A stretch of DNA of 64,000 bases from the NCBI GenBank assembly GCA_022376465.1, contig JACDTU010000001.1, positions 62,001 to 126,000 on the forward strand, given 5' to 3'. The stretch comes from Cubamyces lactineus (Eukaryota > Basidiomycota > Agaricomycetes > Polyporales > Polyporaceae). Of this stretch, positions 57,795 to 64,000 are shown piece by piece; positions within the stretch are counted from its first letter, which is position 1; the number at the start of each line of letters is the position of its first letter. The notes under the pieces were generated by a model. It made no database searches and had not been told where the DNA came from. It saw nothing but the letters and a program-made list of their open reading frames with translations. The translations under genes and the position numbers were made by a program.

Positions 57795-60221
57795 ATGTCG
57801 ACCTCTCGTACTCTTCCCACTCCCCCACCTGTCCCTTCCATTCCGCTTTCACCTAACAAGAAAGACCCTGCCCTCAAGCCTAATCCCCATCCCTATGCCA
57901 TCAAGACCACTTCCACTGCACTGCTCACTCGCTCGAGTTCCGGATACAACGTGAACGCGACGCGCCACTACTATGTCCCGCTCTCTCCGAATGCAGCACG
58001 GTCAGACTCTTCCAGAGGCCATCGCTCTACGAAATCACTGAACTCCATGTCGGAGTCGCCCACCCGTGAAGCCCCTCGTCCATTGCCCATTCCCCCTGCG
58101 CTTGATGCTCCCGCCGACAGAAAGACTGCTGGTGGGCCAGGTGGCTACGTCAGTGCTGACGAAGTTGCCAGTGGTTCAGCTCCCCGCAGGCGACCTAGGC
58201 GTTCTGAGACTATGCCGATAATCCCCCTTCCTACGCAGAGTCTACTGATATCTGCACCTTCTGTCGAAGATCTCCCGGATAATCCTAAGCTATGGACACC
58301 CTCTCAGCTCGCAACATACCTCACTACTGCTCTACGCGTTACCTCCGGAGGAAAGCCAGGCGAGGTCGAATCCATCGGACTTCCGCCGTTGGTGGCAAAG
58401 GATATCGCCGCGTTTGTGAAGAGTGCCCGTATCGGTGGCCGTACCTTCTTGCGTATGAACGAGGAAGATTTAGAGGCGTATGTCCATCGTCTATGCTCCT
58501 CGTTCCACTCTTACTTATTCTATCCACGCAGACTCGGGATGAACAGGAAGTGGCGCCAGGCCCTTCTTGCTGCCCTTCGAAACCTCCGCCAGAATGTGTT
58601 GAAAGGGCGGATCTGGGGAGATGGCTCTCCCACCTCGACGCCGTCACCCGAATCTGCGTCTCCAGACCAGATCTTCTCAAATGCTGGCTTCAACTCCTCT
58701 TCCTCCTCCTTATCGTCTTCTTCGTCCATATCGGCTGAAGACGACTATTACGATGCCCAAGGGGCTGCCCTTGAGCGGTCAAAGGCGCGCAGATACAGGA
58801 ATGGTCGCGTGCGAGGCATGGTCGAAACCTTTGAGCGAAGCGGGAGCTTCAGCTCCGAAGGTGGGCTGGAGGACGGTGACACAGGCTTGACAGACGCGCG
58901 TACAGATTTACGTCGTTGGGCTCGTCAGGAAGGCCAGGCCACCGGCCAGAGCATCACTGTGGGGGAGAGCCCGAGCCCATCTCGACGGCGTCCGTTACCT
59001 GTCCCTCCAACATTCACTGGCACGAGTAGCGGGCCCCTGGTCGATCACGAGGAGGAGCCTACTATGGAAGCCTTGCTGGCGAACCTTGCGAAATCGCAGC
59101 CAGTGACTGGCGCTCGGGCTTGGGAAGAAATGGATCTCGAGCCTGGTGTCACAGTCAAGCGGATTCTCTCCAACGAATCCGAGACAAACGTTTCTACTGC
59201 AGTCGACAAGACCGGCAGAACGTTCGTGGGCAGCAAGGGTGCATCTAGCCTCGGTAGCGGGCGGGGAAGCGGTGGAAGCAACAAAGGCAAGCCTGAGAGG
59301 CGCGTCGTCACGGCGATCTTCGCGCCCACAGTCTCTACTGCTGCTCATACTGCGGACTCGACCGTACCTGCGGAGCCGCTCACAGTAACACAGACGATCT
59401 CGTCAAGCGGGGACGTGTCCGCTGCTGTCCTTGTCGACGAGGCAACCGCTTCGATCTCTGCCGCTCAAGAACAAGCTCAGTCAAGGCCACTCCCACCTCT
59501 TCCTGACCTCCCTGATGGCTTGGCCCTCCCCACCACTCAATCAGCCGAAGCTCACGAGGATGACGAACAGAGCCAGCTAGAACGTCTGCTCGAAGCTGAG
59601 ATCATGGCGACGCGCGCGCTGCTTGACACCTTCCGTGCCCGCCTGGAAGTGGTCGAACAGAAGGTGGCCGAGCTCGAAGCACACCAGCGCGAGACTGACG
59701 CTAACGCGGGCGCTGGCGCTGGCATCCCCAATGAGCCCACGACTACATCATCAGGCCCTGTGGGCCGTACATCCGTGGAGATCGGTGTGCAGTCGCCCAG
59801 CAGCGCCGTAAAACTCGTCGACGCAGAGGTGCAGAGCGATGCTGACATGTCCCCGGATGTTCAACTGCCTCCTTCCTCCGATATCGCTCCCGGATCAAGT
59901 GGCCAGGCAGACGCTAGTACGGGTCGCGTCGTGCCTTCTAGCTCGGGGCAGAACCGTTCATCCCCGCCATCTGCGCTGCAGGCCGTGATCCCGGACGTGG
60001 TGCGTCGCCTGCAATCTTCCGCCGGGCTGTTCTCGTCCTCCGCAGCGTCACCTCCCGAACCCGGCGCGGTCTCACGGCGCAAGGACGAGGAGCAGCCATC
60101 GACGGTCTCGGATCTCCCGTCATATGTGTTCCTGGTGGGCCTTGGGGTATGCGCCGTCGTTCTGCAGGTTGTCCTGCGCAAGGTTGTAGGAAGAGGCGCT
60201 GTGAGCGGGTTCCGGCCGTAG
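57795..60221 (+). CDS. SAM-domain protein with coiled coil and C-terminal membrane anchor
   Basis: Exons 57795-58477 and 58532-60221, 790 codons plus stop. The DNA is also open straight through the 54-nt intron, which hides it. Splicing gives NEEDLEALGMNRKWRQALL, a regular SAM-domain end, whereas reading through puts 18 odd residues into the domain. The SAM domain (about 165-255) starts at LWTPSQLATYL. Flanks are disordered, rich in Ser, Pro and Arg. A coiled coil lies near 575-617 (LERLLEAEIMATRALLDTFR and on to VAELEAHQRE). The last 30 residues hold one hydrophobic span, YVFLVGLGVCAVVLQVVL, followed by basic RKVVGRG, typical of a tail anchor with the bulk in the cytosol. SAM domains mediate oligomers or kinase-pathway contacts; the partner is unknown. 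Confidence 0.86.
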   Translation: MSTSRTLPTPPPVPSIPLSPNKKDPALKPNPHPYAIKTTSTALLTRSSSGYNVNATRHYYVPLSPNAARSDSSRGHRSTKSLNSMSESPTREAPRPLPIPPALDAPADRKTAGGPGGYVSADEVASGSAPRRRPRRSETMPIIPLPTQSLLISAPSVEDLPDNPKLWTPSQLATYLTTALRVTSGGKPGEVESIGLPPLVAKDIAAFVKSARIGGRTFLRMNEEDLEAYVHRLCSSFHSYLFYPRRLGMNRKWRQALLAALRNLRQNVLKGRIWGDGSPTSTPSPESASPDQIFSNAGFNSSSSSLSSSSSISAEDDYYDAQGAALERSKARRYRNGRVRGMVETFERSGSFSSEGGLEDGDTGLTDARTDLRRWARQEGQATGQSITVGESPSPSRRRPLPVPPTFTGTSSGPLVDHEEEPTMEALLANLAKSQPVTGARAWEEMDLEPGVTVKRILSNESETNVSTAVDKTGRTFVGSKGASSLGSGRGSGGSNKGKPERRVVTAIFAPTVSTAAHTADSTVPAEPLTVTQTISSSGDVSAAVLVDEATASISAAQEQAQSRPLPPLPDLPDGLALPTTQSAEAHEDDEQSQLERLLEAEIMATRALLDTFRARLEVVEQKVAELEAHQRETDANAGAGAGIPNEPTTTSSGPVGRTSVEIGVQSPSSAVKLVDAEVQSDADMSPDVQLPPSSDIAPGSSGQADASTGRVVPSSSGQNRSSPPSALQAVIPDVVRRLQSSAGLFSSSAASPPEPGAVSRRKDEEQPSTVSDLPSYVFLVGLGVCAVVLQVVLRKVVGRGAVSGFRP

Positions 60222-60775
60222 CCCGCAGCTCGCTCTACCGCCAGCGATACCATGGACTGAACCAGTTGCCTTTTGCGTCCCTGTTTGTCTTCTGTTCTTG
60301 CGACTCTATGGACCATGTTCTGAGTTACCCGCTGCCTCGTTGTTTGCTCGCTCGCTCGTTCGTTCAAAGGCTTTGCTCGTTTTGGCGATATGTTTATACT
60401 CTTACTCACGACTATCTCACGACCCCTCACGACCTGTCACGACTGCGACGCCTTCACGACGTGCCTTGGTTTCTCGCTGTATCTGATCCGCCTTCTTGTC
60501 GTGTATCTTCTCCCTTTCACCTTACTTCTTGCGACATACTTTGCTGTGCCGTGACTCAAGCACCTGTACTCGTCCGTTCCTGTGCCTGAGCGGCGGGTAG
60601 GAAGTTCTATACACGCAATATACTCGCAATGTTCATGCGTCAGAGGTATCCAAGTTTCCAACTATAGGTCTACGTGGCACGCGAATATCGATTCACAAGT
60701 GGAAGAAAATACCATAAGAAGGCTAGCGGTGACTCCAGACATGCTTCATAGCCTGCGCGACAAGGACTCAGTACA
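60222..60775. other. Intergenic
   Basis: Convergent gap of 550 bp between the SAM gene and the phosphate transporter. It is pyrimidine-rich near 60300-60560, fitting 3'UTR sequence. Confidence 0.5.
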
Positions 60776-63700
60776 TCATATCCATGCACGATAGAACGGC
60801 GGCCTGACGTACCCAATAGCTTGCATCAGTAGGTATCCAACGGTTGCAACCACCTACGGCACAATCAATACTAGCATCGCACGGCGCACTGAACTCGCCT
60901 CACCATCGTCGCAATGACGCTCGCAGGCACGCCGTTCTTCAAGAAGTCGACATTCGACAAGTACAGCTGGCCCATCTCGTCCTCCTGCGTCGCCCTAAAC
61001 ACACCCCAAAACCACAACACGCGTTTCACATGATCAGCATTGCCTCGAAGGAGACGAGAACATGGGGCGGAGTTTGAGAGGGACGTACGCAGTCTGGTTG
61101 GGGAAGCCGGAGACAGGCATGCCCATACCGGTCGAGCAGATCAGGCCGGTGATGAAGATGAGCAGGTTCGACCGGTCTCCAGGCATGCTCGCGCCGACTT
61201 CCTTCGCGATGGGGACCAGGAGGACGCTCGCGATGGTGTGACTGATGAAAGTCGAGATCACCTGTGTTTCATGGTCGACTGTGGTCAGCGCGCGAACGAT
61301 TTTGGTCGAATAGCAGAGGCACAAAGAGGTACTGACCAGTACGATGACAGAAAGGAGCAACACAACTGGATAGAGATCGAGCCCCGAGATAGCCTTGCGA
61401 ATGCCGTCGCCCAGGACCTCGAGGAGTCCGCTATTCGTCACCCCATTCCCTAGTGCGATCCCGCCCATAGCGATGAATACGACCGTCCACAAAAATCGTT
61501 CAAAGTCATCCTACAATGCGCATAATTAACAATCACAGTTTGAAACCTCGAAAAGGGCACGAACCTTCTTTAGGACGCCAGTCGAGAAGAACGCAACGAT
61601 AGGCAGAATCGCAATGACACCCATGTCTCCCACAATGTCCTGGATTGAGTGCGCAACGCACCAGAGCGCGATCGTCAACAGGCACACAAACGACACCCAC
61701 CACTGTTTCGCGGAGAAGCGTTCCTTGGGGGCGCGTACGGGCTTCACCTCGATCTCACCCTCACCATCGGGCGAACGCGCAGGACGGTAGCTCACGATGA
61801 GGAGCAACCAGATGAGTACGATGGAAATCGCAGACACGGGTAGCGAGACCGCGAACCACGAGCCCCAGTCCAGTGGCGGGTCCATCGCGCCAATGGCAAT
61901 GAGATTCTGCGGGGAAGAGATCGGCGAGCTCTGACCGCCGATGTTGGCTGCAAGGGCAATGCCGATCTAGAGACATGTGAGGCAAGAGATGGTTCAGGAG
62001 AAACTCGGCCACGTACGATCAAACAAGGCGCGAATGAGGATTTGGGTGGGAGGGTTCGCAGGATAGGCTGTATATCGATGTCAATATCGATTGCGTGTGA
62101 CGAAGAACAGTGCGCTCACCTGGATCAACGTGAAGCACAATGTGGGCGCGGCAACATTGCTGATCCACATACTCGCGAAGCAGGCAACACCCATGAACGC
62201 GAGCAGGACGGTGCTCGGGCGCGTGCCGGCCAGACTGAGGACCTTGGTGATGAGGACACGGTCGATGGCGGTCTTGCTGAGCGCGGATGCGATGGTGAAG
62301 CCACCAATGAGCAGCATGATTGTTGGCGAGAACATTACTGAAAAAACGTGTTTCGTCGCGGCGGGCGGCTCGAGTGCATCGCCGTCCGGCGAGCGAATGA
62401 CGCGCAAAACGACCAGCAACAAGGGGATCAGAGTCGACGTGACGAAGAGCGGGATCGCCTCGGTCGCCCACAGGATTGTCGCGAAGACCAGGATCGCCAG
62501 ACATTTGTTCGCTTCCGCGCCCTCCACTACCCGTACGTTCAGCAGCACCAAGAACACTACGACGGCTACTAGCGCATAGAGCAGCTTCCCGGTAAGTTTG
62601 ACACGGCCTATGGGTGTTTGGATAGTCAACAATCCGCGCTCGGGCTCCACAATGAGGCTCCCGCCCATGGCAATCATGCCGTTATCGTCGCTCGCGCCCC
62701 GACGCGCCTGGCTGATCATCTGGCGCCAGACAGTATCGCGCTCCCATGCGATGTGCTCGCGTTGGTGCAGCTTGAGCTGGCGGCGTGCCTCAACGGTGTC
62801 TCCATGCGTGACGCAACGCGCGTAAAGCTCCACAAGCAAAGCAATCTTGCTGCTGAGACGGTCCTTGGTTGCTTGCTGGAACGGCACTGCCTGCTCGACG
62901 ACGCCGTGCAGGTAGCGATCCTGGAGGTCGCTCTCAGTCACCTTGTCGTACCTTGAGCAGAGGTCAGTTGTATGCGGTAAAGCATGTGAATAAGCGCATA
63001 CTTCTTCAAGATCTTCCGGAAACCCGCATAGTTGAGCTCAATATATGACCTCAGCGAAGTGGCAAGGACGTATGTTCGCGTAATCTTCCGTTTGAACAAC
63101 AGTTGAGTATCCTGTGCGTAGTTGTTCCGTGCTGTCCACACAGTTTCTGGTTGGGAACTTGTTGAGCCAGTAGAGATCAGGCTATCCTTCAGCTTGTTTG
63201 CCAAAGATTTAGCCCTAACCAACGGGGACCTGCTTGGGCCACGTGAAGTCTGTGGTTGGTCGCCATTGGGTTCTAGTGATGCAATGCTCGCATCCAGGTC
63301 ATGTTCGTCTGAGGAGACACTGTATCTGCGCTTCGCATCTAACTTCAATTTGCTCCCTTGGAGGCGTGCGTTAGCGCGAAGCTCTGGCTTGAGGCAACCA
63401 GGAGAAAGCACACGTACCAGATGGTCCTGACGGGCCGGCGCTACTGATTGAGCGTGAATGTCGTCGTCGCTGGCGTGTCGGCGAGAGAGTACGGTCGCGA
63501 CCTATGACCGGGCTTTGAACATCGAAGTCATCGTCATCCTCGTCCTCGTCAGCGTCTTCCTCATTGTCCATGAAATGGTGCCCAGCATACGGGCCATTCT
63601 GCTCCTGCTGCTCGACCTCTTGTTGCAATGCGGTAACTTCATCGGACAGACGCTGCTCCTCGGATTCGTAGAACAACGTAACCTTCCGTAGCTCGCGGTC

Positions 63701-64000
63701 AAGGAGCGGGATGAAGAGTGAGTCGGTACTGGCAGCGTCTGCGCCTATACCGATAAGAGAGGTGCGTTCATTGGCTTCAAGGTCATGGAAGGACTCTTGA
63801 AGCCCAGCTTTCTGCTTCTCAAGCTGGTACACATACTTCTTCAACGCATCATAGCTGCTCCCTATCAGAGGAGATGATGTAGACATCGAATAGATGGCAC
63901 GTACGCAATGTACTCATCCCACCACTCCGCGACTGCGTTAAATTTGAGTGACGAACTGCATATGTTGCCTGTTAGGGCATCTCCACACTGCGCATCGCCT
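60776..64000 (-). CDS. SPX-domain phosphate transporter (Pho87/Pho90/Pho91 type), 5' end beyond window
   Basis: Low-affinity phosphate carrier with an N-terminal SPX domain that senses inositol pyrophosphates and a C-terminal SLC13/DASS-like transport domain. The first visible exon, ending at 63955, reads SSLKFNAVAEWWDEYIA, and it joins YDALKKYVYQLEKQKAGLQE after an intron; the initiator exon must lie past 64000. The SPX part continues with FIPLLDRELRKVTLFYESEE, an acidic linker DADEDEDDDDFD, and SYIELNYAGFRKILKKYDK, then KVTESDLQDRYLHGVVE. Transport spans follow: CLAILVFATILWATEAIPLF, MLLIGGFTIASALSKT, MGVACFASMWISNVAAPTL, SSPQNLIAIG and WTVVFIAMGGIALGNGV, SGFPNQTA. The last exon, 60853-60776, adds VVATVGYLLMQAIGY. 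Plasma-membrane or vacuolar location (Pho90 or Pho91) cannot be decided. Confidence 0.92.

Noticed and set aside
1..64000. Transposons, CRISPR arrays, rRNA genes or a secondary-metabolite cluster
   Set aside because: No transposase, integrase, reverse transcriptase, terminal repeats, spaced repeat arrays, rRNA or synthase genes could be seen.

Overview
The window looks like nuclear DNA of a filamentous basidiomycete, most likely an Agaricomycete. Nearly every gene is cut by many short GT-AG introns of about 45 to 65 nt, some exons are only 12 to 20 nt long, coding DNA is GC-rich, and several families are typical of mushroom-forming fungi: a DUF6534-like multispan membrane protein, an F-box protein with a leucine-rich body, a KilA-N transcription factor with a long disordered tail, and small MYND-finger proteins. 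There is no operon structure, CRISPR array or recognisable transposase or reverse transcriptase. Gene models were built by hand, by translating exons and matching splice sites. Where exon sums are given they close in frame.

Layout. 1-4.4 kb (minus): PP2A methylesterase (PPE1, cut by the left edge) and the ribosome-biogenesis AAA ATPase Rix7/NVL. 5-7.1 kb (minus): a DUF6534-like membrane protein. 8.1-13.1 kb: a MYND-finger gene (minus), RNase P/MRP subunit POP5 (plus), a BioF-type 7-keto-8-aminopelargonate synthase (minus), and a decayed MYND copy (plus). 13.5-15.1 kb: an F-box protein. 15.6-16.9 kb: an unresolved minus-strand gene. 17.7-22.3 kb: COA6 (minus) and a large TBC Rab-GAP (plus). 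22.8-28.1 kb: a second intact MYND gene (minus), a Maf-type nucleotide pyrophosphatase (plus), and a decayed N-terminal MYND fragment (plus). 28.4-32.5 kb: two tandem zinc-ADH paralogues (minus). 33.7-34.5 kb: CGFS glutaredoxin Grx3/4. 36.4 kb: an intron-containing tRNA-Leu. 37.2-40.8 kb: Ku70 (minus). 41.4-46.1 kb: PP2A activator PTPA and ornithine decarboxylase (plus). 46-52 kb: a 5.9-kb gene-poor stretch leading to a KilA-N regulator (52-54.2 kb). 57.8-60.2 kb: a SAM-domain protein with a C-terminal membrane anchor. 60.8 kb to the right edge (minus): an SPX-domain phosphate transporter.

Most genes are housekeeping and functionally unrelated. The only pathway link is PP2A: a methylesterase and a PTPA-type activator lie 40 kb apart. 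The accessory signal is a dispersed MYND-finger family, with two intact and two degraded copies within 20 kb that share an exon pattern. I did not find a convincing new multi-gene system. The best leads are that MYND family and its unnamed C-terminal region, the tandem ADHs without a structural-zinc loop, a hidden 54-nt in-frame intron in the SAM gene, and two possible uncatalogued or broken small genes.
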